Positions 1 through 8,754 of a stretch of DNA of 64,000 nt are shown here, piece by piece; position 1 is the first letter of the stretch; every line of letters starts with the position of its first letter. The stretch comes from Bradyrhizobiaceae bacterium (GTDB lineage Bacteria; Pseudomonadota; Alphaproteobacteria; Rhizobiales; Xanthobacteraceae): positions 62,001 through 126,000 of the forward strand of contig JADYXZ010000004.1 in the NCBI GenBank assembly GCA_020853885.1, in the 5' to 3' direction. The translations under genes were made by a program, and so were the position numbers. The notes beneath the pieces were generated by a model. That model was not told where the DNA came from, ran no database searches, and worked only from the letters and a program-made list of their open reading frames with translations.

Positions 1-363
1 CGAGATCCAATGGGTCACCCTCCTGGTGGTTGAGCCTCAGCCTACGAACCTAGGGCCAAAGCGGGCGCCGGCAAGGCGGAATTGTTGTGCATCGCGGCAC
101 AAAAATTCAACGAATCCGCGGATTTAGCGATAATTTCCCGATTTTTCGCTTGGCGCCGCAGCAGAAAACGGAGAAGAAAATTCAAAATCCGGTAAGTAAA
201 TACCATAAAATACTGTGGATCGAATTGGACAAATCGGCGGCGCCGCCTGCGACCGCATCCGGGACGCGCAAGAATGTTGCCGGCGCGCGGCCCCGTAGCG
301 TTGACGCGGCGTTAACGAAACTCGTTGATCCGGCCTTAATCCGCTCGCCCGCATTTTCGCGGG
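1..363. other. Left-edge intergenic region
   Basis: No gene is recognised here. Bases about 120-220 are clearly richer in A/T than the rest of the window. A forward reading frame runs through from base 87, but it continues out of frame through the extensin-like gene and has no family features, so it is treated as a shadow. The stretch probably holds the promoter of the extensin-like gene; no convincing -35/-10 pair was found. Confidence 0.4.
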
Positions 364-1719
364 ATGACGCGCGGAGCTGGGGTCGGATCGGTCGAGGAGG
401 AAGCGCAGGGCGCTTCCTCCTCGACCGCGAATCCGACCCTGTTCAATCAGCCAGGGTGCGATTCACGCCTCCGGGGGAAGCTCGAGCGCTTCCCCCGGAG
501 ACGATCGCACCCTTGGTTTCTCGTCGCCCCGCTGATCGCGCTTGGGCTCGTCGGCTGCCGCTACTTCGGGTTCGAGGAGCGAGAGCCGTGGCGCGCCGAA
601 GCCGAAGAGCAGTGCATCGCGCAAGGCATGGTCCAGCGCTCCGCCTACATGGAGATGGGCTCGGCGCTGAACGGCAACGGCACCTGCGGCATGACGCGGC
701 CGTTCAAGGTGGCCGCCGTGAACGGCGGCTTCGTCGCGCTCGAGCCCAAGGCGACGCTTGCCTGTCCGCTGGTGGCGAACGTGGAAGCCTGGTTCATGGA
801 GGCGGTGCAGCCGGCGGCGATGGCCTGGTACGGCTCGCCGGTGACGGAGATCAAGCAGATCTCCGCCTATTCGTGCCGGACCATGAACGGGCAGCCCGGC
901 GCTTCCATTTCCGAGCACGCGTTCGGCAACGCGCTGGACATCGCCAGCTTCCGATTCGCCGACGGCCGCGAAGTGAACGTCAAGAGCGGGTGGAAGGGCG
1001 GCCCCGAGGAGCGCGGCTTTCTCCGTTCGGTGCACGCGGCGGCGTGCGAGCGCTTCTCGACCGTGCTCGCGCCGGGCGCGGACATGTTCCACTACGATCA
1101 TATCCACGTCGATCTCATGCGGCGGGCATCGGGGCGCAATGTGTGCAAGCCCGCGCCGATCAGCCCGACGCCGCCGGCCTTGCGGCCGCCGCAACCGGAC
1201 CTGGTGGCGCGTGCGCCGTCGCGACCGGATTCCACCTCGCCGTGGGCGCAAGCCGCGCCGCGACCGGCACAGGCTTCGATGAGCGGACCCGGCGTGATCG
1301 TGCGAGGGCCGGCGCGGCCGGCAGCGGGCGCGCCGCTCGTGCTCGGCAATCCGGCGCCGCCGACGAATTCGTTCGGAGCACCGCTGCCGATCGCCGAGCG
1401 CGTGCGGCAGGCGCTGGGAACGCCGGCGCCGCAATCGCCCGCGCCCGTTCAGCAGCAGCAGCCGCTGCCGCCGATGCAGCAGCCCGGTTATCCGAATCCG
1501 CACGGCCTCGTGCCGCCCGGCCGGATTCCGAACGCGCGGGTGGGCGCCGACCCGACGGTGACGGGATCGATCGCGAAGCCTGAATCCGGAAAGAAGAGCG
1601 GGCAGGCGAAGTCGCTGGAAGCGTCTCTCTTGAGCCCCCACTCGATGGCGGAAGAAGCGCCGAGCTCTGAAGCGGCGTCGGTGTTCAATCTCCTGTCCGA
1701 AAACGGAAAGCGGCCCTAG
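364..1719 (+). CDS. Extensin-like C-terminal domain lipoprotein
   Basis: A 451-residue protein with the Extensin-like_C domain (about residues 85-255), a family common in Rhizobiales and related in fold to M15/LAS metallopeptidases. The putative metal and catalytic residues are in SEHAFGNALD (His185, Asp192) and HYDHIHVD (residues 243-250). A hydrophobic stretch ending in the lipobox LVGC (Cys65) predicts a lipoprotein. Residues 255-400 are rich in Pro, Ala and Gln, perhaps a flexible or cell-wall-spanning tail. ATG 364 is the only usual start in frame, which leaves an odd 50-residue basic stretch before the signal peptide; that stretch is encoded by two long DNA palindromes. A role in cell-wall remodelling is inferred from the fold; the substrate is unknown. 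Confidence 0.8.
   Translation: MTRGAGVGSVEEEAQGASSSTANPTLFNQPGCDSRLRGKLERFPRRRSHPWFLVAPLIALGLVGCRYFGFEEREPWRAEAEEQCIAQGMVQRSAYMEMGSALNGNGTCGMTRPFKVAAVNGGFVALEPKATLACPLVANVEAWFMEAVQPAAMAWYGSPVTEIKQISAYSCRTMNGQPGASISEHAFGNALDIASFRFADGREVNVKSGWKGGPEERGFLRSVHAAACERFSTVLAPGADMFHYDHIHVDLMRRASGRNVCKPAPISPTPPALRPPQPDLVARAPSRPDSTSPWAQAAPRPAQASMSGPGVIVRGPARPAAGAPLVLGNPAPPTNSFGAPLPIAERVRQALGTPAPQSPAPVQQQQPLPPMQQPGYPNPHGLVPPGRIPNARVGADPTVTGSIAKPESGKKSGQAKSLEASLLSPHSMAEEAPSSEAASVFNLLSENGKRP
381..438. repeat. Long perfect hairpin I in extensin-like gene
   Basis: A 15-bp perfect inverted repeat (391-405 and 411-425) around the 5-nt loop CAGGG. It extends outward through GGTCGGAT (381-388) pairing with ATCCGACC (431-438). 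It lies inside the first codons of the extensin-like gene. Confidence 0.85.
454..512. repeat. Long perfect hairpin II in extensin-like gene
   Basis: A 13-bp perfect stem (469-481 with 488-500, loop TCGAGC) is extended by GGGTGCGAT (454-462) pairing with ATCGCACCC (504-512). It follows hairpin I by 15 bp. Its right arm encodes the basic n-region of the lipoprotein signal peptide. Confidence 0.85.
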
Positions 1720-1766
1720 CCGTTCGGACGGCGGTGGCCGAAAACCGGCCGTGCTATGAGCTTTCC

Positions 1767-2588
1767 ATGAGCTTTGTGCATGCGGGGCGCAGGATCGATT
1801 ATGCCGAGACGGGCGCGGGGCCTTGCCTCGTGCTCGTGCCCGGCTCGTTCAGCACCACCGCCGCCTGGCGGCCGGTGACAGAATTTCTCAAGGACCGCTT
1901 TCGCGTCGTCGCCACGAGCCTGCCCGGCGCCGGCGAGACTGAAGAGACTCGCCAGCCGTACGACGAGTCGATCGACCGGGTGGTCGAGACGGTCGAGGCG
2001 GTCGCCGCATGCACAGGCGGACCGGTGCATCTCGCCGGGCATTCCTGGGGCGGGACGGTGGCGATCTGCGCCGCCATGCGGGGCCGCGTGCCGGTCGCGA
2101 GCCTCACGCTCCTCGACGCGAATCCGTGCGATCTCCTGCGTCTTTGCGGTGAGGACTCGCTCTATGACGAAGTGCGTCGCATGAGCGAGGATTATTTCCG
2201 CGCCTTCCGCGCGGGCGAGCGGGAGGCTGCGCGGCACGTGATCGACTTCTGGACCGGCGCCGGCAGCTTCGACCGTCTGCCGGCGAAGATCCGCGACTAT
2301 GCCGTGCTGACGACGCCCGCCAACGTGCGGGACTGGCCGGCGATGTTCGGCTTCCGGCCGGCGCTCTCCGACTATGCGGCGCTCGATCTTCCCGTGCTCG
2401 TCGTGAGCGGAAGCGAGAGCCATCCAGCCCTGCAGCGGACCGCCGACATCATCGCCGAGACCGTGCCCGGAGCGAGGCGCGTGACGGTCGCAGGCGCGAG
2501 CCACTTTCTCATCAGCACGCATGCGACCGAGGTAGCGGCGCTGATGGCGGAGCACGTTGCCGCTGCCGAAGCGCGACCTGCGGCGTAG
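1767..2588 (+). CDS. Alpha/beta hydrolase
   Basis: A 273-residue alpha/beta-hydrolase fold protein. The nucleophile elbow GHSWGG (Ser93), the oxyanion-type segment VPGSFST near the N-terminus and the late histidine in GASHF (His246) make a plausible Ser-His triad; the acid may be the Asp in LLDAN or a residue near SGSES. No signal peptide or membrane segment is seen, so it is probably cytoplasmic. The start is placed at ATG 1767, just before the first beta strand; GTG 1734 is an in-frame alternative. It lies downstream of the extensin-like gene and converges with the oxoprolinase gene. The substrate cannot be told from sequence. Confidence 0.8.
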   Translation: MSFVHAGRRIDYAETGAGPCLVLVPGSFSTTAAWRPVTEFLKDRFRVVATSLPGAGETEETRQPYDESIDRVVETVEAVAACTGGPVHLAGHSWGGTVAICAAMRGRVPVASLTLLDANPCDLLRLCGEDSLYDEVRRMSEDYFRAFRAGEREAARHVIDFWTGAGSFDRLPAKIRDYAVLTTPANVRDWPAMFGFRPALSDYAALDLPVLVVSGSESHPALQRTADIIAETVPGARRVTVAGASHFLISTHATEVAALMAEHVAAAEARPAA

Positions 2589-2596
2589 CGGCGGAC

Positions 2597-5500
2597 TCAG
2601 TCCTTGCGTTTGCCCGGATCGCCGTAGCCGCCGGCGGTGGGCGTCTCGATGATGACGGCTTCGCCGGCGTCGAGCACGGTCTGGTCGCAGCCTTCGAGCT
2701 TCTCCAGCGTGCCGGCCTTGCGGCGGACGAAGTTCCTGCCGACTTGGCCCGGCTTGCCGCCGGCGAGGCCGAACGGCGGCACGTGGCGGTGGCCGGACAG
2801 GATCGCGCAATCCATCTGCTCGAGGAAACGGATACGGCGGTGGATGCCGTCGCCCGCGTGCCACTTGCCGCGGCCGCCGGAGTTCGGGCGGATGTGGAAG
2901 TCCTCGAGAACGACGGGGAAGCGGAACTCCAGCACCTCGGGGTCGGTGAGGCGCGTGTTGGTCATGTGCGTGTGCACGGCGTCGGTGCCGTTGAAGCCGG
3001 GACCGGCGGGCGAGCCGGAACAGATCGTCTCGTAATACTGGTAGCGGTCGTTGCCGAAGGTGAGGTTGTTCATGGTGCCCTGCGCGGCGGCGAGCGCATT
3101 GAGCGCGCCGAACAGGCAATTGGTGACGGCCTGCGAGGTCTCGACGTTGCCGGCGACGACGGCGGCGGGAAATTCCGGCGAGAGCAGCGAGCGTTCGGGC
3201 AGCACGATGTTGATGGGCCGCAGGCAGCCGGCGTTCATCGGAATCTCGTCGTCCACCATGACGCGGAAGACGTAGAGGACGGCGGCCCGCGTCACCGGCG
3301 CGGGGGCGTTGAAGTTAGTCGGCTGCTGCGGGCTGGTGCCGGTGAAATCGACGGTCGCCTCGCGCTTTTCCTTGTCGACCGTGATCCGCACCTTGATGAG
3401 CGTGCCCTGGTCCATCTCGTAGCTGAATTCGCTGTCGTGCAGGCGGTCGAGCACGCGGCGCACGGACTCGGCGGCATTGTCCTGCACGTGACCCATGTAA
3501 GCGCGCACCACATCGAGGCCGAACTGGGCGACCATCTTCTGCAGCTCGCGCACGCCTTTCTCGTTGGCGGCGATCTGTGCCTTGAGGTCGAGGATGTTCT
3601 GGGTCGGATTGCGCGCGGGATATTTCGCGCCCGTCAGCAGGTCGTGTAGCTCGCGCTCGCGGAAGCGGCCTTGATCCACGATCTTGAAGTTGTCGATATA
3701 GACGCCTTCTTCCTCGATGCTGGTGGCGCGCGGCGACATGGAGCCGGGGGTGACACCGCCGACATCCGCGTGGTGGCCGCGCGAGGCAACCCAGAACAAA
3801 ATCTCCTTTCCGGCCTCGTCGAAGACCGGCGTGCAGACCGTGATGTCGGGAAGGTGCGTGCCACCGTTATAGGGCGCGTTCAGCGCATAGACATCGCCGG
3901 GGCGAAGCTTGCCGCGGTTCTCGCGCAGCACGGTCTCGACCGATTTGTCCATGGAGCCGAGATGCACCGGCATGTGCGGCGCGTTGGCGACGAGGCTGCC
4001 GTCGGCGTCGAACACGGCGCAGGAGAAGTCGAGCCGCTCCTTGATGTTCACGGAATAGGCCGTGTTCTGCAGTACGACGCCCATTTGTTCCGCGATCGAC
4101 ATGTAGAGATTGTTGAAGATCTCGAGCATGACGGGATCGGCCTCGGTGCCGATGGCGCGGGTGCGGGCGAGCACTTTGACGCGCGTGAGCACGAGATGGT
4201 TCTTCGCATTGATCTCGGCCTGCCAGCCGTCGTCGACGATCACGGTCTGGTTCGGCTCGATGATGATGGCCGGACCTTCGATCGTGTGGCCGGGCTGCAG
4301 CCCTTCGCGCAGATAGACGTTGGCCTCGTGCCAGGCGTCATTGATGAAGAACCGCGTCTTGCGCGCGGGCGCGGGGAGAGGATCGGCGGCCGGCGCGGCG
4401 TCCGGCTCCGCGAACTTCGCGCCGCCGCCGACGGCTTCCACAGCGACGGCTTCCACCACGAGCTCCTTGCTCTCGTCGATGAAGCCGAAGCGGGCTTTAT
4501 GCGCCGCCTCGAAGGCGGTTTGCATCGCCTCCAATGAGCAAACCGCCTCATCCTTCGAGACGGGCGCGTGCGCGCCCTCCTCAGGATGAGGCGGTTTGTT
4601 TTCGCCCTCATCCTGAGGAGCCGCCGAAGGCGGCGTCTCGAAGGATGAGGGTGAAAACATGAAGGCCGGAACTTCGAGCGGGGTGTCCGTCCCGGCGTAG
4701 CGGATGTGGGCGCGGACGTGGACGACGATGTCACGCGTCGGAACGCCTTGGCCCTCGACTTCGGCAGCGGCGTCGGCGCCGAGCCTGGCGCCGAGTTCCT
4801 CGATGATCTTCTTCGCGCTCTCGCCGAATTTCTCCTCCACCGCCTGCTGGCGCGTGGCGCGGATGTCGGCCAGCCCCATGCCGTAAGCCGACAGCAAGCC
4901 GGACAGCGGGTGGATGAGCACGGTCTTGATGCCGAGGCTGTCGGCGACGAGGCAGGCGTGCTGGCCGCCGGCGCCGCCGAAGCAGTTGAGCGCGTAGCGC
5001 GTCACGTCGTAGCCGCGCTGGACGGAAATCTTCTTGATGGCGTTCGCCATGTTCTCGACGGCGATCTTGATGAAGCCGTCGGCGACCTGTTCAGGCGTCT
5101 TGCCGTCGCCGATCTCTAGTGCGAGCGTAGCGAACGCTTCGCGCACGGCGGCATCATCGATCGGCTGGTCTTGGCCGGGGCCGAAAATCCTTGGGAAGAA
5201 ATCGGGGATGAGCCGGCCGGTCATCACGTTGGCGTCGGTGACGGCGAGCGGCCCGCCGCGGCGATAGCATTTCGGGCCGGGATCGGCGCCGGCGCTGTCG
5301 GGCCCAACGCGGAAGCGGCTGCCGTCGAAATGCAGGATCGAGCCGCCGCCGGCGGCGACCGTGTGAATGAGCATCATGGGCGCGCGCATGCGCACACCCG
5401 CCACTTCCGTCTCGAAGGCGCGCTCGAACTCGCCGTCATAGTGCGACACGTCCGTGGACGTGCCGCCCATGTCGAAGCCGATCAGGCGCGTGAAGCCGGC

Positions 5501-6403
5501 GGCGCGCCCGGTTTCCACCATGCCAACCACGCCGCCCGCCGGACCGGAGAGAATCGCGTCCTTGCCCTGGAACAGCTCGGCGGCGGTGAGGCCGCCGGAC
5601 GACATCATGAACATGAGGCGAATCGCGCCCTCGTCCTTCGAGACGCCCTCGCTGCGCGAGGGCTCCTCAGGACGAGGCCCAATATTCAGCTCCTCCGCCA
5701 CCTGCGCGACGTAGCGGCGGAGGATGGGCGAAAGATAGGCGTCGACCACGGTGGTGTCGCCGCGGCCGACGAGCTTGATGAGCGGCGAGACTTCGTGGCT
5801 GACGGAGACCTGCGCGAAACCCATCTCGCGGGCGAGGCGGGCAACCGCCTGCTCGTGCGCAGGAAAGCGGTAGGCGTGCATGAAGACGATGGCGATCGCC
5901 TGGATGCCGTCGCGCTTGAGCGCGTCGAGTTCGCGGCGAACGGCGGCGAGATCGGGCGCCTGCTCCACGCTGCCGTCGGCGCGCACGCGCTCGTCGATTT
6001 CGACTACGCGTTCGTAGAGCATCTCCGGCTTGATGATCTGCCTGGCGAAAATCTTCGGCCGCGCCTGGTAGCCGATGCGCAACGCGTCGCGGAAGCCGCG
6101 CGTGATGAGGAGCGCGGTGCGCTCGCCCTTGCGCTCCAAGAGCGCGTTGGTGGCGACGGTGGTGCCCATCTTCACGGCACCGATCCTGCCGGCGGGGATC
6201 GGCTCACCGCGCGCAAGGCCGAAGCAATCGCGGATGCCCTGCACGGCGGCGTCGCGGTAGGCTTCCGGGTTTTCCGAAAGCAGCTTCTTCGCGATCAGGC
6301 CGCCGTCGGGCCGGCGGGCGACGACGTCGGTGAAGGTTCCGCCGCGGTCGATCCAGAAATCCCAGGTACTGCGCCTGCCGCCGCCGGTTGCCGTCTCGAC
6401 CAT
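2597..6403 (-). CDS. Fused hydantoinase A/B (5-oxoprolinase-type) protein
   Basis: A 1268-residue ATP-dependent amidohydrolase of the hydantoinase/oxoprolinase superfamily. It joins a HyuA-type half ([11 protein letters not shown] near the N-terminus, then [13 protein letters not shown], an ASKHA-type phosphate loop) to a HyuB-type half (from about residue 720). Eukaryotic-type 5-oxoprolinases share this fusion and approximate length. The likely reaction is ATP-driven opening of 5-oxoproline, hydantoin or a similar cyclic amide, but the substrate is not proven. ATG 6403 is preferred over TTG 6460: it has a CGGAG site upstream, and the longer start would overlap the divergent operator. REP-like palindromes are inserted in frame at two places and add about 40 and 18 residues. 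It is divergent from a MarR-like regulator and a TRAP transporter that may import the substrate. Confidence 0.85.
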   Translation of the reverse strand: MVETATGGGRRSTWDFWIDRGGTFTDVVARRPDGGLIAKKLLSENPEAYRDAAVQGIRDCFGLARGEPIPAGRIGAVKMGTTVATNALLERKGERTALLITRGFRDALRIGYQARPKIFARQIIKPEMLYERVVEIDERVRADGSVEQAPDLAAVRRELDALKRDGIQAIAIVFMHAYRFPAHEQAVARLAREMGFAQVSVSHEVSPLIKLVGRGDTTVVDAYLSPILRRYVAQVAEELNIGPRPEEPSRSEGVSKDEGAIRLMFMMSSGGLTAAELFQGKDAILSGPAGGVVGMVETGRAAGFTRLIGFDMGGTSTDVSHYDGEFERAFETEVAGVRMRAPMMLIHTVAAGGGSILHFDGSRFRVGPDSAGADPGPKCYRRGGPLAVTDANVMTGRLIPDFFPRIFGPGQDQPIDDAAVREAFATLALEIGDGKTPEQVADGFIKIAVENMANAIKKISVQRGYDVTRYALNCFGGAGGQHACLVADSLGIKTVLIHPLSGLLSAYGMGLADIRATRQQAVEEKFGESAKKIIEELGARLGADAAAEVEGQGVPTRDIVVHVRAHIRYAGTDTPLEVPAFMFSPSSFETPPSAAPQDEGENKPPHPEEGAHAPVSKDEAVCSLEAMQTAFEAAHKARFGFIDESKELVVEAVAVEAVGGGAKFAEPDAAPAADPLPAPARKTRFFINDAWHEANVYLREGLQPGHTIEGPAIIIEPNQTVIVDDGWQAEINAKNHLVLTRVKVLARTRAIGTEADPVMLEIFNNLYMSIAEQMGVVLQNTAYSVNIKERLDFSCAVFDADGSLVANAPHMPVHLGSMDKSVETVLRENRGKLRPGDVYALNAPYNGGTHLPDITVCTPVFDEAGKEILFWVASRGHHADVGGVTPGSMSPRATSIEEEGVYIDNFKIVDQGRFRERELHDLLTGAKYPARNPTQNILDLKAQIAANEKGVRELQKMVAQFGLDVVRAYMGHVQDNAAESVRRVLDRLHDSEFSYEMDQGTLIKVRITVDKEKREATVDFTGTSPQQPTNFNAPAPVTRAAVLYVFRVMVDDEIPMNAGCLRPINIVLPERSLLSPEFPAAVVAGNVETSQAVTNCLFGALNALAAAQGTMNNLTFGNDRYQYYETICSGSPAGPGFNGTDAVHTHMTNTRLTDPEVLEFRFPVVLEDFHIRPNSGGRGKWHAGDGIHRRIRFLEQMDCAILSGHRHVPPFGLAGGKPGQVGRNFVRRKAGTLEKLEGCDQTVLDAGEAVIIETPTAGGYGDPGKRKD
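4539..4656. repeat. Two REP-like palindromes inserted in frame in oxoprolinase gene
   Basis: Two back-to-back palindromes. The first has perfect 16-bp arms (4539-4554 and 4583-4598) and the second has arms 4600-4614 and 4642-4656 with one mismatch. Both carry the core CCTCATCCTTCGAGACG / CTCCTCAGGATGAGG also found between genes at 47.8-48.0 kb. They are translated without a frame change as a polar Pro/Glu/Ala-rich linker between HyuA and HyuB. The decamer AGGCGGTTTG occurs both before (4513-4522) and inside (4589-4598) the element. Confidence 0.9.
5629..5677. repeat. REP-like palindrome inserted in frame in oxoprolinase gene (HyuA part)
   Basis: Arms CCTCGTCCT (5629-5637) and AGGACGAGG (5669-5677) enclose an inner stem GCCCTCGC/GCGAGGGC (5645-5663). 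It is the same family as the 4.6-kb copies, with C/G changes in the arms. It encodes about 18 extra polar residues just before the MFMMSSGGL segment of HyuA and keeps the frame open. Confidence 0.85.
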
Positions 6404-6452
6404 GCGATGCGCTCCGTTCGCCGCCGGATCATGCGCTGCGGTGCGATAAATC

Positions 6453-6469
6453 GTCAACAAATTGTTGAC
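6453..6469. promoter_or_regulatory. 17-bp palindromic operator candidate
   Basis: GTCAACAA-A-TTGTTGAC is a perfect inverted repeat midway between the divergent oxoprolinase and MarR-like genes. It overlaps the -35 of the rightward promoter. MarR-family proteins usually bind such palindromes in their own promoter, so the neighbouring regulator is the likely ligand (inference). Confidence 0.65.
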
Positions 6470-6492
6470 AGTTTATGACGGACCGCTACCCT
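6465..6492 (+). promoter_or_regulatory. Sigma-70-type promoter of MarR-like gene
   Basis: -35 TTGACA (6465-6470), 16-bp spacer, -10 TACCCT (6487-6492). The -35 lies within the palindromic operator, an arrangement that would suit autorepression. Confidence 0.5.
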
Positions 6493-6527
6493 TTCCATCT
6501 TATCGGGTCATCCCGAAAGGGCGCAGC

Positions 6528-7067
6528 ATGGCGAAGCGCAATGCGAAGCCGGCGGCCGAGACCAGGCTCGGCCCGATCGTCTCCTCAGCGCACTTGGCGG
6601 CGGGCGCGATGCCCGCGCTTTCCGAGCTCGAGTTCGGTATGATCCTGCTCGGCCACGCGTTCGAGCGCTGGATGGTCCGCTGCATGGCGGCGGCGGGCGT
6701 GCCCGATCTTTCGGCGCTCGATGTTCTGGTCGCGCACACGATCGCGCACCGCGGGCGGGCGAAGCGCCTCGCGGACATCTGCCTCGTCCTCAATATCGAG
6801 GACACGCACCTGGTGACCTATTCGGTGAAGAAGCTGGAGGCGCTGGGCCTCGTGGTTTCCGGCCGGCGCGGCAGCGAGAAGACGGTGGCGCTGTCGCCGA
6901 AAGGCGAGGGCGTGATCCAGAAATATCGCAACATCCGCGAGGCGCTCTTGGTCGCGCCGGTGAAGGGCGCGGGCGCCGACGAAAGCAAGCTGTCGCAGAT
7001 CGCGGGGCTGATGCGGGCGCTGTCGGGCCATTACGACCAGGCGGCGCGCGCCGCGGCGAGCCTGTAA
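6528..7067 (+). CDS. MarR-like winged-helix regulator
   Basis: A 179-residue winged-helix DNA-binding protein. Residues about 45-130 carry the MarR-like helix-turn-helix (ADICLVLNIEDTHLVTYSVK) followed by the wing (LVVSGRRGSEKTVALSPKG). The start is placed at ATG 6528 (MAKRNAK), preceded by an AAGGGC stretch; an upstream TTG would fall inside the operator palindrome. It is divergent from the oxoprolinase gene and 79 bp before dctP, so it is the probable local regulator responding to the imported or hydrolysed compound. The ligand is unknown. Confidence 0.8.
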   Translation: MAKRNAKPAAETRLGPIVSSAHLAAGAMPALSELEFGMILLGHAFERWMVRCMAAAGVPDLSALDVLVAHTIAHRGRAKRLADICLVLNIEDTHLVTYSVKKLEALGLVVSGRRGSEKTVALSPKGEGVIQKYRNIREALLVAPVKGAGADESKLSQIAGLMRALSGHYDQAARAAASL

Positions 7068-7146
7068 GGAGACATTGAAGCGAGGGCCATCGCTGTTACT
7101 CTGGTGCCACGACGGAAAGCGGCCGAGGGCCGCAAGGGAGAGCGAA

Positions 7147-8121
7147 ATGCAAGTTCTCACGCGTAGTCTGTTCATCGCCCTGACTGCGGCCGCGTTTTCC
7201 ACCGCCGCCGCGGCGCAAACCAAATGGGACATGCCGACGCCCTATGGCGACGGGACGTTCCACACCAAGAATGTGCGGGCCTTCGCCGAGGACGTGAAGA
7301 AGGCCACCGGCGGCAAGCTGGAGATCACGGTGCATTCGGCCGGGTCGCTGGTGAAGCACCCCGAGATCAAGGCTTCGGTGCGGCGCGGCGTGGCGCCGAT
7401 CGGCGAGATCCTGATCTCGCTGCATTCGAACGAGAGCCCGATCTTTGGCGTCGACTCGGTGCCGTTCCTCGCGAGCGGCTACGACCAGGCGCGCAAGCTT
7501 TACGCGGCGCAGAGGCCGTTCCTCGAGAAGAAGCTCGGTGAAGACGGCCTGATGCTGCTCTATTCGGTACCGTGGCCGTCGCAGGGCATCTACGCGAAGA
7601 AGGAGATCAAGAGCCTCGACGACCTCAAGGGCCTGCGCTTCCGTACCTATAATCCGGCGACGCAACGCATCGCCGCGCTCACGGGCGCGATCCCGACGCA
7701 GGTGGAAGTGCCCGACATACCCACGGCGTTCGCGACGAACCGCGTCGAGTCGATGATCACCTCGCCGACCACCGGCGTCGACTCCAAGGTGTGGGACTTC
7801 CTCACGCACTTCCATCACACCCAGGCTTGGCTCCCGCGCAACGTCGTGATCGTGCAGAAAGCGGCGTTCGACAAACTCTCCGATGCCGAAAAGAAAGCCG
7901 TGACCGATGCCGCCAAGGCGGCGGAAGAACGCGGCTGGAAGATGTCGGAAGGCGAGACCGGTGCGAAGCTCAAGGAGCTCGCCGACAACAAGATCATCGT
8001 CGTGCAGCCGTCCGACGCGCTGAAGAAGGGCTTCGCCGAGGTTGGCGTGAAGATGACCGAGGAGTGGCAGCAGTCCGCGGGCGCGGACGGCAAGGCGCTG
8101 CTCGACGCCTATCGCAAATAA
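7147..8121 (+). CDS. dctP: TRAP transporter solute-binding protein (DctP family)
   Basis: A 324-residue periplasmic binding protein of a TRAP transporter. It has a Sec signal peptide (MQVLTRSLFIALTAAAFS, cut near AAAAQ) and a mature DctP-type fold. The family's conserved central region with the substrate-clamping Arg appears as GLRFRTYNPATQR. The start is ATG 7147, after an AAGGGAGAG site. It delivers its ligand to the DctQM permease encoded directly downstream. The ligand is probably an acidic compound, perhaps the substrate of the neighbouring oxoprolinase (inference from position). A hairpin terminator follows the gene. Confidence 0.9.
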   Translation: MQVLTRSLFIALTAAAFSTAAAAQTKWDMPTPYGDGTFHTKNVRAFAEDVKKATGGKLEITVHSAGSLVKHPEIKASVRRGVAPIGEILISLHSNESPIFGVDSVPFLASGYDQARKLYAAQRPFLEKKLGEDGLMLLYSVPWPSQGIYAKKEIKSLDDLKGLRFRTYNPATQRIAALTGAIPTQVEVPDIPTAFATNRVESMITSPTTGVDSKVWDFLTHFHHTQAWLPRNVVIVQKAAFDKLSDAEKKAVTDAAKAAEERGWKMSEGETGAKLKELADNKIIVVQPSDALKKGFAEVGVKMTEEWQQSAGADGKALLDAYRK

Positions 8122-8157
8122 GCGGAGCATTTCCGGCCGCGCACCATTCACCAAACA

Positions 8158-8186
8158 CCCCCGGACCCGTCCGGGGGTTCCTTTTT
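8158..8186 (+). terminator. Hairpin terminator between dctP and dctQ
   Basis: CCCCCGGAC (8158-8166) pairs with GTCCGGGGG (8169-8177), followed by the T-rich tail TTCCTTTTT (8178-8186). It sits inside a co-directional operon. A leaky terminator here would give more binding protein than permease, as TRAP and ABC operons often need. Confidence 0.75.
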
Positions 8187-8196
8187 CGAGCCTCCG

Positions 8197-8754
8197 ATGC
8201 GCGTCTTTCTCGACCGCTTCTACGGCCTTGCGCTCTATCTTGCGGCGGCGTGCCTCGTGCTGATCGCCGCGCTGGTCGGCGCGCAGGTGCTCGGCCGCAC
8301 CTACGACGTGCTGCTGATGCTGTTCGGCAACCGGCCCTACGGGTTTCTGGTGCCGTCGCTCGCGGAGCTTGCGGGCTATCTGCTCGCGGCGGCGAGCTTC
8401 CTCGCGCTTGCCGGCACGCTCAAACGCGGCGCACATATCCGCGTGACGGTCCTGCTCAGCAGCGTGTCCGAACGGGCGCGCTATTTTTTCGAGCTGTGGG
8501 CGCTTGCTGCAGGCGCGGTGTTTGTTGCCTATGCCTGTTGGCACCTCGCGCTGTTCTCCTCCGACTCCCTCCGCTTCAAAGAAGTGTCCTACGGCATCAT
8601 TCCGATGCCGCTCTGGATTCCCCAGGCCGTGATGGCCTTCGGCGTCCTTGCGCTGCTGATCGCGCTGATCGACGAGTTCTTCATCACGCTCCGCCGCGGC
8701 CGGCCTTCGTTCCGCACCGGCGAGGACATCGTGTCCGGCGCCAAGGAGGGCTGA
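8197..8754 (+). CDS. dctQ: TRAP transporter small permease (DctQ family)
   Basis: A 185-residue inner-membrane protein with four hydrophobic segments (about residues 12-34, 50-72, 90-115 and 135-160), the usual DctQ size and topology. It pairs with the DctM subunit to form a Na+-driven tripartite transporter. Its stop codon is immediately followed by the GTG start of dctM, so the two are translationally linked. Confidence 0.9.
   Translation: MRVFLDRFYGLALYLAAACLVLIAALVGAQVLGRTYDVLLMLFGNRPYGFLVPSLAELAGYLLAAASFLALAGTLKRGAHIRVTVLLSSVSERARYFFELWALAAGAVFVAYACWHLALFSSDSLRFKEVSYGIIPMPLWIPQAVMAFGVLALLIALIDEFFITLRRGRPSFRTGEDIVSGAKEG

Noticed and set aside
87-1583. A 498-codon forward frame overlapping the extensin-like gene
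   Set aside because: Its product is an Arg/Ala-rich shadow; the +1 frame carries the lipobox and the HYDHIHVD and SEHAFGNALD motifs.
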